Counted from the stretch's first letter, positions 51,628-60,608 are shown. The stretch: 64,000 nucleotides of DNA from Bog-473 sp963741995 (GCA_963741995.1 CAVUKI010000008.1:124001-188000); one strand, 5' to 3'. The notes: generated from the sequence alone by a model not told the origin. Program-made: numbers and translations.

Positions 51628-53787
51628 ATGACCGTGCGCGACGAGGTGCAGGTGGCGGTGGGCAGAGGACCCACCGTCGCTGTGCGTGGCCCGGGATCGA
51701 GCGCCTTCGGGTCATTCAGGCTGCTCCAGGTCCTCGTCTTCGCGCTGACGGTGGCGGTTGTCGTGGTCGGTTGGCGGACGACCGTGCCGGGAGGGACCGC
51801 ACCGGCAAGCTCGGTGGCGTTCGGCCTCACCCTGGCCTGGGCGCTCGTGGGGTTGGTGGACACCCGAGCCCGGGACCGCACGGGGAGCAAGACGTCCCCC
51901 TTCCATCTGCTGGCCGCCATGGACGCCCTGGTGGCGGCGGTGGCACTGGCGGCCGGACGCAGGGCAGAAATGGTGCATGCGTCGGGGGGTGCGCGTGACG
52001 TGGCCACGCTGGCCGCCCTTGTGGTGACCGCAATCTCGTTCCACTTCCTTCTCGGCCTGCCCGACGGCCGGCTGCACGATTCGGTCCGGCGAGTGATGGC
52101 GGTGACCGGCTACGTGGTGGCGGTCGCGGTCGGGCTCGTGTTCGTCCTCGACCACCGGCCCTTCAGCCTGGCGGACGGCGCGATCAGCTGGTCCATTGCC
52201 GGCCTCCTGGCGATCGTCCCGATGCGCAGCCGTTACATCGGGTCCATGGGGCACCACCGGGAACGGTTGGAATGGTTCGGAATTGGGGTGACCCTGGCGG
52301 CCACGGTCGCGTTGGGCGCAACGGTCCTTCACCTCCTGGTCGGGTGGCCCGGTGAGCTCGGTGCGGTCACGGCGGGAGCGACCGTCTTCGTGCCGCTCGG
52401 CCTGCTGGCCGCGGAGAACAAGAAGATGGGGCCACATGCCAGCAGAGGTCTCGTCCAGGTGCTCGCGGTTTTCGGGTTCGTCGTTGTCGTCTCGGCCATC
52501 TACCTCGTCGTCGTGCTCGGCCTCGGCCATGCGCCGAAGACCACGGGCGACAAGGAGGTCCTGGCCCTCTCCATGGTTGCCTCCGGGGTGGCCGCCCTCA
52601 TCTTCGTCCCCGTGCGGGCGCGCTTCCTCGATTCGGCCACCCGATTCGTCTACGGATCACGAGAGGCTCCCGACGAGGTCCTGCGCACCTTCGGCAGCCG
52701 GCTCACGCGGGCCATTCCGATGGACGAGTTGCTGCTCCAACTGGCGGAGTCGCTGCGCAAGACGATGGCCCTGGCCAGCGCCGAGGTCTATACCGGATCG
52801 GGCGAGGTGCTCGAGCGCACCGCGTCCGTACCCGATCTGGGCCCCGGATCGCTCGTCGTCTCGCCGCGGGAGCGGCCGGTCGTCACGCGGGCCGGTGTCT
52901 CGGGGACCGCGTGGGCCTCCGTCTGGCTGCCCGCGCTCGTGAAGGGGCGCGAAACGGAACAGATCCGGGTGGCTCCCGTGAGTCATGCGGGAGAGCTGTT
53001 GGGCCTCATTGTGGCGGAGCGGCCGTCGATGGCGAGCGCGTTCTCCGAGGACGACGACCGGGTGCTGACCGACCTGGCCCGGCAGGTCGGATTGGCCCTG
53101 CACAACTCCCAACTCGACACCGCCCTGCAGACCACTTTGGACGAAGTCCGAAAGCAGGCGGACGCGCTACGCGAGTCCCGGGCCAGGATCGTCGCCAGCG
53201 GCGATGCCGAACGACGCCGGGTCGAGCGCAACCTCCACGACGGGGCGCAGCAACATCTGGTCGCGTTGGCGGTCAACCTCCGACTGGCCAAGGACATCAT
53301 CGTCGACGACCAGGAAGCCGGCATGGAGATGCTGGACCAGCTCGCCGGCGAGGTCCAGGAGACCATCCAAGAGCTCCGGGAGCTGGCACACGGCATTTAC
53401 CCGCCGCTGCTCGTCGACAGCGGGCTGGTCGAGGCGCTGCGCGCCGCCGGCAACCGGAACCCCCTTCCGGTCGTCATCACCGCCGACGGCATCGGGCGGT
53501 ACCCGTCCGAGACCGAGGCGGCGATCTATTTCTGTTGCCTCGAGGCACTGCAGAACGCGTCGAAGCACGCGCCCGATGCGCGGGTGGAGGTTCATCTGTG
53601 GGAGGAGTCCGGCGGCTTGCTGTTCACCGTGTCCGATGACGGGCCCGGATTCGACCCGGACACCGCGCGGCGCGGTCACGGCTACATCAACATGGCCGAC
53701 CGTCTCGGCGCCATCGGCGGCACGGTGCGCTGGGACTCAGAGATCGGGAAGGGATCCCAGGTCCGGGGCTCAGTGCCGCTCGTCTAG
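51628..53787 (+). CDS. NarX/LiaS-type multi-helix sensor kinase with GAF-like domain
   Basis: 719 aa from ATG 51628. The N-terminal half has about nine hydrophobic helices (residues about 28-345) without a large external loop, so it may sense within the membrane. A GAF-like domain follows (about 370-500). HisKA_3 has phosphoacceptor His537 in RRRVERNLHDGAQQHLVAL, and HATPase_c shows ALQNASKHAPDA, VSDDGPGFDPD and GHGYINMADRLGAIGG. This is the NarX/LiaS type that signals to NarL-family regulators, i.e. probably to the regulator at 54259-54933 and the REC of the cyclase fusion. It closes the cyclase-ATPase-kinase operon. Confidence 0.93.
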   Translation: MTVRDEVQVAVGRGPTVAVRGPGSSAFGSFRLLQVLVFALTVAVVVVGWRTTVPGGTAPASSVAFGLTLAWALVGLVDTRARDRTGSKTSPFHLLAAMDALVAAVALAAGRRAEMVHASGGARDVATLAALVVTAISFHFLLGLPDGRLHDSVRRVMAVTGYVVAVAVGLVFVLDHRPFSLADGAISWSIAGLLAIVPMRSRYIGSMGHHRERLEWFGIGVTLAATVALGATVLHLLVGWPGELGAVTAGATVFVPLGLLAAENKKMGPHASRGLVQVLAVFGFVVVVSAIYLVVVLGLGHAPKTTGDKEVLALSMVASGVAALIFVPVRARFLDSATRFVYGSREAPDEVLRTFGSRLTRAIPMDELLLQLAESLRKTMALASAEVYTGSGEVLERTASVPDLGPGSLVVSPRERPVVTRAGVSGTAWASVWLPALVKGRETEQIRVAPVSHAGELLGLIVAERPSMASAFSEDDDRVLTDLARQVGLALHNSQLDTALQTTLDEVRKQADALRESRARIVASGDAERRRVERNLHDGAQQHLVALAVNLRLAKDIIVDDQEAGMEMLDQLAGEVQETIQELRELAHGIYPPLLVDSGLVEALRAAGNRNPLPVVITADGIGRYPSETEAAIYFCCLEALQNASKHAPDARVEVHLWEESGGLLFTVSDDGPGFDPDTARRGHGYINMADRLGAIGGTVRWDSEIGKGSQVRGSVPLV

Positions 53788-53798
53788 GGACGGCCGGC

Positions 53799-54191
53799 TC
53801 AGGCCGAGACGAACTGCTGCTCGTTGCGCCCTTCCCACAGGCGCCGCAACGTGTCGGCGCCCAAGTGCTCCTTGTTGAGGTAGGCGCGTGCGCCGCTCGT
53901 GGCCACCTCGGGCGGCAGGTCCCCCGCGTCGTAGGTCGAGCACAGGATCACGACGACCTCGGGGTGCCGGGACACCATGTTGCGGGTGGCCTCGATCCCG
54001 TTCATCTCCGGCATGTTGATGTCCATCAGGACCAGGGCGGGGCTGAGCTCCTCCTCGAGTGACACGGCCTCGCTCCCGTTGACGGCCTCACCCACCAACT
54101 CGAACTCGGCCGCCCGCTTCAGCACTGCCTTCATGGCAGCTCTGAATGGTGCCTGGTCGTCGACGATCAGGACGGGGAGCCGATCGCTCAT
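53799..54191 (-). CDS. Stand-alone receiver-domain protein
   Basis: 130-aa single REC domain. It has the acidic pair LIVDDQ, phosphoacceptor Asp57 (LVLMDINMPEMNG), Thr/Ser in CSTYD and Lys in LNKEHL. It lacks any output domain, so it may be a phosphate sink or an intermediate in a relay. It is convergent with the kinase (11 bp) and next to the NarL regulator; together they offer three possible phosphoacceptors for one kinase. ATG 54191. Confidence 0.92.
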   Translation of the reverse strand: MSDRLPVLIVDDQAPFRAAMKAVLKRAAEFELVGEAVNGSEAVSLEEELSPALVLMDINMPEMNGIEATRNMVSRHPEVVVILCSTYDAGDLPPEVATSGARAYLNKEHLGADTLRRLWEGRNEQQFVSA

Positions 54192-54258
54192 CCATCCATT
54201 CTCTCACGGGGCCGGGTGCTGCGACCGTGGTGGTGCCATGCCTGGTGAGGGGGTGGTG

Positions 54259-54933
54259 TCACCCTCCCCCGGGGTCGCTGAGATAGACGAGCACAGCCTT
54301 GACCCGCCGGTTCACGTCGCGCTCCTCGGTCAGGCCCAGCTTGGAGAAGATGGAGTTGGTGTGCTTCTCCACCGCCCTCTCGGAGATCTGCAGGGTCGCG
54401 GCGATTGCCGCGTTGCTCTTTCCCTTGGCCATTTCTCCCAGAATTTCGGACTCCCGCGGCGTGAGCCACGACAGGTCCGATTTCCGACGCGACGACCTGG
54501 CCTCAATCAACTCGTCCACGATCTGCGGGTCGATCATCGACCCCGACTGGGCGACCGTCCGGATGGCCTGGGCCAGCTCGTCGGCACCCGCAACCCGCTC
54601 CTTCAGGAGGTAGGCCCGGCCCGCGGAGCCGGTCTCGAGGAGAGCGAGCGCGTAGGAGGGCGTCTTGTACTGACTGAGCACGACGACGCCTACCTCCGGC
54701 TTGTGCTGACGCAACCACGAGGCGGCCTGGATCCCCTCGTCGGTCCCGGTCGGGGGCATCCGGATGTCGGTCACGACAACTTCAGGGGACGTGTCCTCGA
54801 TGAGTTCCAGGAGCTCAGGCAGGTCGGCGGCGCGGCCCACGAGATCGAAGTCAGGCTCGCCGTCGATGATGCGGGCAATGCCCTCCCTGAGGAGAGCATT
54901 GTCCTCCGCCAGAACCACCTTGATGCTCGCCAT
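54259..54933 (-). CDS. NarL/LuxR-family response regulator
   Basis: 224 aa from ATG 54933. REC domain with VVLAEDNALLREG, phosphoacceptor Asp56 (VVVTDIRMPPTG), LSQYK and YLLKERV. The LuxR-type HTH (about 150-215) is intact: WLTPRESEILGEMAKGKSNA, AIAATLQISERAVEKHTNSI and FSKLGL. It is the functional paralog of the REC-HTH part fused to the cyclase at 49548. Likely cognate regulator of the kinase at 51628. Divergent from the intact permease (163-bp shared region), which may be its target. Confidence 0.93.
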   Translation of the reverse strand: MASIKVVLAEDNALLREGIARIIDGEPDFDLVGRAADLPELLELIEDTSPEVVVTDIRMPPTGTDEGIQAASWLRQHKPEVGVVVLSQYKTPSYALALLETGSAGRAYLLKERVAGADELAQAIRTVAQSGSMIDPQIVDELIEARSSRRKSDLSWLTPRESEILGEMAKGKSNAAIAATLQISERAVEKHTNSIFSKLGLTEERDVNRRVKAVLVYLSDPGGG

Positions 54934-55096
54934 GCGAAGCGTACGGTAGCGCGTACGGTCGGAAGTGCCCAGGTCGGAGCTTTGGGAGCCGTAGTGCTGG
55001 CACCCCCGGCCCCGACGGGGTGGCACCCTTGGTGCATCCCCCCTGGCTGGCGAGACTGCATACGGTGAGGCGGGACGACGGGGGAGAATCAGCGCC

Positions 55097-57670
55097 GTGA
55101 ACGAGCGGAGGTTCGGCGTGGTCCGCTACCGCGCCCGCACCACCTTCCGTCACCGCTGGCCGGGCCTTCTCTCCCTGGTCGTGCTGGTCGGCTTGATCGG
55201 TGGCCTGGGCCTCGGCAGCCTGGCCGCGGCCCGGCGGACGCAGTCGTCGTTCTCCGTTCTCCTCGCCGCGACCAACCCGTCGGATGTGGAGGTGTCGATC
55301 TACAGCGGCGGGAACGGCGGCGCGAACATCGGCTACTCGTCGTCGCTCGACCGGGAGATCGCGCGTCTGCCCGGCGTCCGCCACGTGGATGCCGGGGTCG
55401 TACTGACCGGCGCACCACTCACCCGCGACGGGTCCCCGCGCATCCGGGTCACCGGGCTGGCCTATCCGGTGGCAAGCGTGAACGGGCTCTTCTTCAGCCA
55501 GGATCGGATGGTGGTGAACCAGGGTCGCCTGGCGTCCCCGCAACGTGCCGACGAGATCGTCATCGCACCCGTGGTGGCCAGGCTGCTCGGGTTCCACGTC
55601 GGTCAGGTGGTTCCCTTCGGGTTCTACTCAAACGCGCAGCAGGGTCTGCCCGGGTTCGGGACGAAGGCCGTGCCACCGGCACTGCGGATGAACATGAGGA
55701 TCGTCGGTCTGGCGTCGTTGAATTCCGAGATCGTCGAGGACGACGTCGACATCCTCCCCACCTTCATCCCGCTGACGCCCGCGTTCACCCGGGCGGCGGC
55801 GGCGCACCTTGGATTGTCGGGTGCACTGAGTTTCGGCATCAAGACGTCGGGGGGATCGTCCACGGTGCCACTCGTCGAACGCGAGATCGCCCGTCTCGCC
55901 CCACGAGGCGCCCAGGTGACCGACCACGACTTGACGCCGGTCGTGGCCAAGGCGGACCGCGCCCTCAAGCCGATCTCCATCGCCTTGGGGGTCTTCGGGG
56001 CGGTCGCCCTTCTCGCCGCCGTCCTCGTCGCGACCCAGCTCATGGCGCGCCGGCTGCGCGTCGACCGCGATGACCTGCTGATCCTCCGGGCGCTGGGTGC
56101 GGATCCGGCCGACAACATCCTCGACGGTCTGATCGGTCTTGAGGCGGCGGTTGCGCTGGGATCGATCCTGGCCGCCCTCGTTGCCTTCGCGCTGTCCCCG
56201 CTGTCCCCGCTCGGCCCCGTCGCTCCGGTCTATCCCGACCGCGGCGTGTCCTGGGACTGGACCGTTCTCGGCTTTGGCGTTCTCGCGCTGATCACGATCC
56301 TCGGCGGTATCGCCGCCCTGCTGGCGTACGCGACGGCGCCGCACCGGGTGGCGCTCCGGCTCCGACTCAGGCCGACGTCAGGGGCACGGGTGGTCGCGTC
56401 CGCGACGCGCGCCGGGCTGTCGGCCCCCGGAGTAGTCGGGGTCCGGATGGCCCTCGAGCCGGGCGAAGGCCGGGCTGCGGTTCCCGTGCGCTCGGCGCTG
56501 CTCGGGTCGGTGCTGGCGGTGGCCCTCGTCGTCACGACGTTGACGTTCGGCGACAGCCTCCACACGCTGGTTTCGGACCCGCCACTCTACGGGTGGAACT
56601 GGACGTACATCCTCAACCCGGTCGGAGCCGGTGGCGGGGATGTGCCGCAGGTCGCGCTCACGATGCTCAAGCACGACAAGGACGTCGCCGCATATTCCGG
56701 AGCGTCCTTCAACGACCTGCAGGTGGACGGCCAGGAGGTTCCGTTCCTCCTCGAGAACGAGGGAGCGACGGTGACGCCGCCCATCCTCACCGGACACGGG
56801 TTCCAGGGGGGCAACGAGGTTGTGCTTGGCGCGGCAACGATGGCGCAGCTACACACGCGACTCGGTGAAAGTGTCACCATCTCGCTCGGCACTCCGGCCG
56901 ACGCGCCCGTCTACATCCCACCCACGCGCCTTCGGATCGTCGGCACGGCGACGTTTCCGGCCATTGGGTTCGCCAGCACGGTCTCCGACCACACCTCCAT
57001 GGGCACGGGCGTACTCATTCCGTTCCAGAGCCTGCCGAAGCCGTTCGTGACAGGCATCGACAGCGGGCCAGACCCGGCCCTCGTCGGGCCGAACCTGGTC
57101 CTCGTCCGGATCCGAACGGACGCACCACCGGCCGCTGCGCTCGCCGGTCTCGATCGCGTCGTCGCGGCGGCGGACCGCGCCTTTGCGGCAGCACCGGGGG
57201 GATCTGCCGGCAATGCCATCGTCGTGCAGGGAGTCCAGCGCCCGGCCGAGATCGCGAACTACAAGACGATCGGCCTCACCCCTGCGCTCCTGGTCGCGGG
57301 GCTGGTGCTCGGCGCTGTCGCGGCCCTGACGCTGACCCTCGTCGCCTCGGTCCGTCAGCGACGCCGCGACCTCGCGCTCCTGAAGACGATCGGCTTTGTA
57401 CGACGACAACTGGCAGCAGCGGTGGCCTGGCAGGCAACGACGGCTGCCGTCGTCGGGATCGTGATCGGGATCCCGCTCGGGATCGTGGTCGGGCGATGGC
57501 TCTGGGACCTCTTCGCTCAGCAGATCAACGCGGTGCCCTACCCCACGGTGTCGGTCCCGTCGGTCGCCCTGGTCGCTCTGGGCGCGGTGTTGTTGGCCAA
57601 CCTCGTGGCGGCGCTCCCGGCCAGAAGTGCGGCGCGCACGCCGACAGCCATCATGTTGCGGGCGGAGTAA
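55097..57670 (+). CDS. FtsX/MacB-type ABC transporter permease (intact)
   Basis: 857 aa from GTG 55097 with GGGAGA upstream. There is one N-terminal helix (LSLVVLVGLIGGLGLGSLAA), a large first extracytoplasmic domain, three helices (about 290-420) with FtsX features, a second external domain (YGWNWTYILNPVGAGGGDV) and three C-terminal helices following VRQRRRDLALLKTIGFVRRQ. This two-FtsX-unit layout needs one ATPase partner, which is at 50911-51615. The broken copy at 43606-46097 is a clear paralog. Divergent from the NarL regulator. Confidence 0.93.
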   Translation: MNERRFGVVRYRARTTFRHRWPGLLSLVVLVGLIGGLGLGSLAAARRTQSSFSVLLAATNPSDVEVSIYSGGNGGANIGYSSSLDREIARLPGVRHVDAGVVLTGAPLTRDGSPRIRVTGLAYPVASVNGLFFSQDRMVVNQGRLASPQRADEIVIAPVVARLLGFHVGQVVPFGFYSNAQQGLPGFGTKAVPPALRMNMRIVGLASLNSEIVEDDVDILPTFIPLTPAFTRAAAAHLGLSGALSFGIKTSGGSSTVPLVEREIARLAPRGAQVTDHDLTPVVAKADRALKPISIALGVFGAVALLAAVLVATQLMARRLRVDRDDLLILRALGADPADNILDGLIGLEAAVALGSILAALVAFALSPLSPLGPVAPVYPDRGVSWDWTVLGFGVLALITILGGIAALLAYATAPHRVALRLRLRPTSGARVVASATRAGLSAPGVVGVRMALEPGEGRAAVPVRSALLGSVLAVALVVTTLTFGDSLHTLVSDPPLYGWNWTYILNPVGAGGGDVPQVALTMLKHDKDVAAYSGASFNDLQVDGQEVPFLLENEGATVTPPILTGHGFQGGNEVVLGAATMAQLHTRLGESVTISLGTPADAPVYIPPTRLRIVGTATFPAIGFASTVSDHTSMGTGVLIPFQSLPKPFVTGIDSGPDPALVGPNLVLVRIRTDAPPAAALAGLDRVVAAADRAFAAAPGGSAGNAIVVQGVQRPAEIANYKTIGLTPALLVAGLVLGAVAALTLTLVASVRQRRRDLALLKTIGFVRRQLAAAVAWQATTAAVVGIVIGIPLGIVVGRWLWDLFAQQINAVPYPTVSVPSVALVALGAVLLANLVAALPARSAARTPTAIMLRAE

Positions 57671-57720
57671 TCATCGGGTCCCATCGCCCGCAGACAGCGG
57701 CCGTATGGCGCCGGGGAGGG

Positions 57721-58482
57721 CTACTTCTTGGGCGCGATCGCCAGCTTGAGGTCTTCGAGCGCGGCATTCAGTTCGGCCGAGCGGTTCCGTCGGGCCGAAT
57801 CGGCTGAGGCCAGCTGCTCCCCGGTCGGAGTTTGACCGCCCGAGCGCATCAGGTGGTCCGCTTCGACGGCGAAGGCGAGGCCACGCAGGCTGTCCGCACA
57901 TCGCATGCACAGCGCCCGGTTCGCCTCGTCGGGCGCCCCCGAAGCGGCGCGTTCGAGACCTTCGACCGCTTCGTCGACTTGCACGCCGACCGTGGCCCGA
58001 TGTTGGGCATCGTCGCCGTCCTGCTGCGAAAGGATGAGCTCCCGCGCCAGCTCGGCCGCGGTCACGGCGGGCCGAACGGAGCGCTCCCAGCCCACCTCGC
58101 GACCCTGTCGTCGGGTACGGGCAATCAGGAGGCCGACCAGAATCACAGCCAGAACGATGACCACGGCCAGGAGTACCCAACCCCACGTCTTGGAGCTCGA
58201 CGACGTCTTGGCAGCCGTCGTCGTCGTGGTGGTGGAGCTGGACGTGGTCGTCGTCGGACGAGCGTGAGTCGTCGTGGTTGCGGGAAGGGTCGTTGTGGTC
58301 GTGGGAGCCGTGCTCGGCGGCACCGTCGTCGTCGTCGTTGGTGCCACCGTGGTCGTAGTGACGGGAACCGTCGTCGTGGTGTCCTGGGCGGCGGCACTTC
58401 CCGGCAGGACTCCAAGCATGATCGGCGTGGCGCTCACGGCGAGAACAAGCGCGGCGAAGCGGTAAGAAGCCCTCGAACGCAT
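57721..58482 (-). CDS. Membrane protein with Thr-rich external linker and cytosolic helical domain
   Basis: 253 aa, ATG 58482. An N-terminal signal/TM (LVLAVSATPIMLGVLPGSAAA) is followed by a long Thr/Pro linker (TTTTVPVTTTTVAPTTTT style, about 35-105), a second TM (WGWVLLAVVIVLAVILVGLL, about 110-130) and a soluble domain of about 120 residues (VTAAELARELILSQQDGDD, NRALCMRCADSLRG). The Thr-rich part should be extracytoplasmic and could be glycosylated. No family recognised. Convergent with the permease, 50 bp apart. Confidence 0.75.
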   Translation of the reverse strand: MRSRASYRFAALVLAVSATPIMLGVLPGSAAAQDTTTTVPVTTTTVAPTTTTTVPPSTAPTTTTTLPATTTTHARPTTTTSSSTTTTTTAAKTSSSSKTWGWVLLAVVIVLAVILVGLLIARTRRQGREVGWERSVRPAVTAAELARELILSQQDGDDAQHRATVGVQVDEAVEGLERAASGAPDEANRALCMRCADSLRGLAFAVEADHLMRSGGQTPTGEQLASADSARRNRSAELNAALEDLKLAIAPKK

Positions 58483-58622
58483 GAGAGCAGCCTACGGTCA
58501 GCGGTGGCCGTCAGACGTGGACCATGGCCGCTCCCGCCGCTCTCCGACCTCGGTCAGGCACACTCCGGCCCGACTCACGGCTAGACCATGGGTACCGTCG
58601 AGACGAGCGACTGGAGGACAGC

Positions 58623-59492
58623 ATGCAGTTGGACATCCACGTGCCCCGCTTCACCTGGTCTGGCGGCGCGGAGGCGATCGGGTCGACCTTCGCCACCCTG
58701 GCCCGGACGGCAGAGTCACTCGGCGTGCGCACGCTGTCAGTGATGGACCACTGGTTCCAGATGGAGATCCTCTGGCCAGCCGAGGAGCCGATGCTCGAGG
58801 GATACACGGCACTTTCCTTCGCCGCGGCCAAGACGGAGCGACTGCGTTTTCGTCTCCTGGTGGGCGGTGTGACCTACCGCCATCCCGGGCTCCTGGCCAA
58901 GACGATCACCACGCTCGACGTTCTATCGGGCGGTCGGGCCGAGCTCGGACTGGGGGCCGCATGGTACGAGCGGGAGCATCGGGGCCTGGGTGTTCCGTTC
59001 CCACCCTTGCGTGAGCGCTACGAAAGGCTCGAGGAGACGCTGCAGATCTGCTTCCAGATGTGGAGCGACGACAACGGACCGTACATCGGAACGCACTACC
59101 AACTGGCCGAGACCCTCTGTTCGCCCCAGCCGGTCAGCTCGCCGAGGCCGCGGGTGCTCATCGGAGGTGGTGGCGAACGCAAGACCCTGCGGCTCGTCGC
59201 CACTTACGCTGACGCGTGCAACATCATCGGAGACGTCGAGACCGTCGCCCACAAGGTGGACGTACTGCGCCGACACTGCAACGAGGTCGGTCGCGATTTT
59301 GCCCAGATCGAGGTGACGGCGTTGATCGGGGTGGCAGACGATGCCGGGCCCGACGACATTGTGCGTGAGGCCGAGGCGCTTCATGGAGCCGGCGCCCACG
59401 TGATCGTGATCCGTGCGGCCGGTCCCGAACCGTCGCAGTGGCTCGAAGATCAGTGGGGACCGGTGATGACGAGGCTCGCTGCCATCGGCTGA
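58623..59492 (+). CDS. LLM-class F420-dependent oxidoreductase (paralog B)
   Basis: 289 aa from ATG 58623 behind GGAGG. LLM fold: SVMDHWFQMEILWPAEEPML, LLVGGVTYRHPGLLAKTI, TTLDVLSGGRAELGLGAAWY and VLIGGGGERKTLRLVATYAD. It is a paralog of 42660-43598 and marks the far side of the signalling locus. F420 dependence is typical for this subgroup. tRNA-Lys follows 48 bp downstream and begins the right accessory region. Confidence 0.92.
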   Translation: MQLDIHVPRFTWSGGAEAIGSTFATLARTAESLGVRTLSVMDHWFQMEILWPAEEPMLEGYTALSFAAAKTERLRFRLLVGGVTYRHPGLLAKTITTLDVLSGGRAELGLGAAWYEREHRGLGVPFPPLRERYERLEETLQICFQMWSDDNGPYIGTHYQLAETLCSPQPVSSPRPRVLIGGGGERKTLRLVATYADACNIIGDVETVAHKVDVLRRHCNEVGRDFAQIEVTALIGVADDAGPDDIVREAEALHGAGAHVIVIRAAGPEPSQWLEDQWGPVMTRLAAIG

Positions 59493-59540
59493 GGCTCGGT
59501 TGGCGGGGGTTACCCCGTTCGTCAGTTATCTTGCAGACGC

Positions 59541-59613
59541 GGGCCGCTAGCTCATCCGGAAGAGCAGGGGACTTTTAATCCCAAGGTGCCGGGATCGAGA
59601 CCCGGGCGGCCCA
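59541..59613 (+). tRNA. tRNA-Lys (TTT)
   Basis: Acceptor arms GGGCCGC and GCGGCCC pair fully; D-arm GCTC-ATCCGGAA-GAGC; anticodon loop CTTTTAA gives TTT (Lys). The T-stem CCGGG/CCCGG pairs, but its loop is ATCGAGA, with A at the position where T54 is nearly universal, and the outer anticodon-stem pair is G-A. CCA is incomplete (ACC then G). The last base of the gene lies inside the frame of an integrase remnant, the usual layout of a tRNA attachment site, so the 3' half may have come from the element. Confidence 0.88.
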
Positions 59614-60091
59614 CCGAATCCCAGTTCAGCCCGTTGTCGGGGTCGTCCTTGGCTCGGTTTGTAGCCAGTTCTGTAGCCAATGGGTCGAAGTCGGGCAGCT
59701 CGTCGATCCACAGGGCCCGGCGCATCGCCTCCGCCGCATGCATCCGGGATGGCGCCAGCAGGTGGCCGTAGACGTCCATTGTCACTCTGATGGAGGCATG
59801 CCCCAGCGTGTCGGAGACGACCTCGAGCGGCACGCCCATGGCGAGGTGGAGTGAGGCGCACGAGTGGCGCAACTCGTGGATGCTCCAGTGCCCCAGCCCG
59901 GCCCGCTTGCAGATCCTCGGCACCGCGCGACCGAAGGCCTCGGGGTCGAGCGGGGTGCCGATGGTGGAGGTGAACACCAAGTTGGCTGGGTTGCGCCAGA
60001 TGCGAGCTGCTTGCTTTTCGGCGTCCTGACGGGCCCGGTGGGCCCGCAGGAGGTCGACGAGGGGTTGGGAGAGATGCAACGTGCGACGGCG
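59552..60091 (-). pseudogene. Tyrosine recombinase remnant running into tRNA-Lys
   Basis: The C-terminal 180 residues of a phage-type integrase: RRTLHLSQPLVDLLRAHRAR, HWSIHELRHSCASLHLAMG with HxxR, and VSDTLGHASIRVTMDVYGHL with the nucleophilic Tyr. The end RPGLDPGTLGLKV is encoded on the reverse strand of the tRNA 3' half. The N-terminal domains and first catalytic Arg are missing; upstream of about 60091 the sequence is unrelated and contains a SnoaL fragment in another frame. It marks an old integration next to tRNA-Lys. Confidence 0.85.
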
Positions 60092-60094
60092 GCA

Positions 60095-60235
60095 ACACCC
60101 CGATCTGCGTGAGGAAGCTCCCCATATCCCAGTAGGCGCGGTGCTCTCGCACGAGTCCCGCATCATCGACCGTGACCGCAGTTCTGACACCGGCACGGGG
60201 CCACCAGGCCAACTTCCCTTCCGCAAGTCACGCAA
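60095..60235 (-). pseudogene. SnoaL-like gene remnant
   Basis: In a different minus-strand frame from the integrase remnant, residues LAWWPRAGVRTAVTVDDAGL and VREHRAYWDMGSFLTQIGVL match the C-terminal end of SnoaL/ketosteroid-isomerase-like proteins (the R-h-x-x-Y-W-D segment). Only about 45 residues remain and the fragment is joined to integrase sequence at about 60090, so a deletion or insertion has fused two dead genes. Confidence 0.6.
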
Positions 60236-60362
60236 TACCCGATCAGCGTCACCCTCACATATTGGCTCAGTCACTTACGTGCGGGCATCCACCCCCAGCA
60301 GGTATCCCCCTTCGCCGGTCCGGAGCGCATGCCCATGCAGCCTGGTCAGTATTGTCGAACGC

Positions 60363-60581
60363 GTGACCAATGCAGAACCATCCCAAGGAGCACTCTGGCG
60401 CTACCAGTTCTCCCAACCTGACGAGACCGTTGTAGAAACTGGCGAGTTCAATGGCGACGACACAGCAGAAGCAAAGGCTCGCGAGCTTTCCACATCGAAA
60501 GGTAGCCCCATCGTCGTCAAACGCCACAGCGCACACGTGGATTCCTGGGTGTATGTGACGGAGGTCGACGAGCGACCGTGA
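60363..60581 (+). CDS. 72-aa hypothetical protein
   Basis: GTG 60363; no clear ribosome site, but TATTGT about ten bases upstream could be a -10 for a leaderless transcript. The product is soluble and compact (WRYQFSQPDETVVETGEFNG, EAKARELSTSKGSPIVVKRH, WVYVTEVDERP), with a beta-rich pattern of alternating hydrophobic residues. No family recognised. Its stop overlaps a 29-bp inverted repeat. Codon usage is less GC-biased than in the core region, consistent with transfer. Confidence 0.55.
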   Translation: MTNAEPSQGALWRYQFSQPDETVVETGEFNGDDTAEAKARELSTSKGSPIVVKRHSAHVDSWVYVTEVDERP

Positions 60582-60608
60582 TGAGTGACGTGATTCACGT
60601 CACTCATC
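60580..60608. repeat. 29-bp near-perfect inverted repeat at a gene end
   Basis: GATGAGTGACGTGA (60580-60593) and TCACGTCACTCATC (60595-60608) are exact inverse complements around a single T. It starts within the stop codon of the 72-aa gene. It has no T-tract, so it could be an intrinsic terminator of the actinobacterial kind or, given its length and dyad symmetry, an operator (TGACGT-N5-ACGTCA core) for the next gene. Confidence 0.7.
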
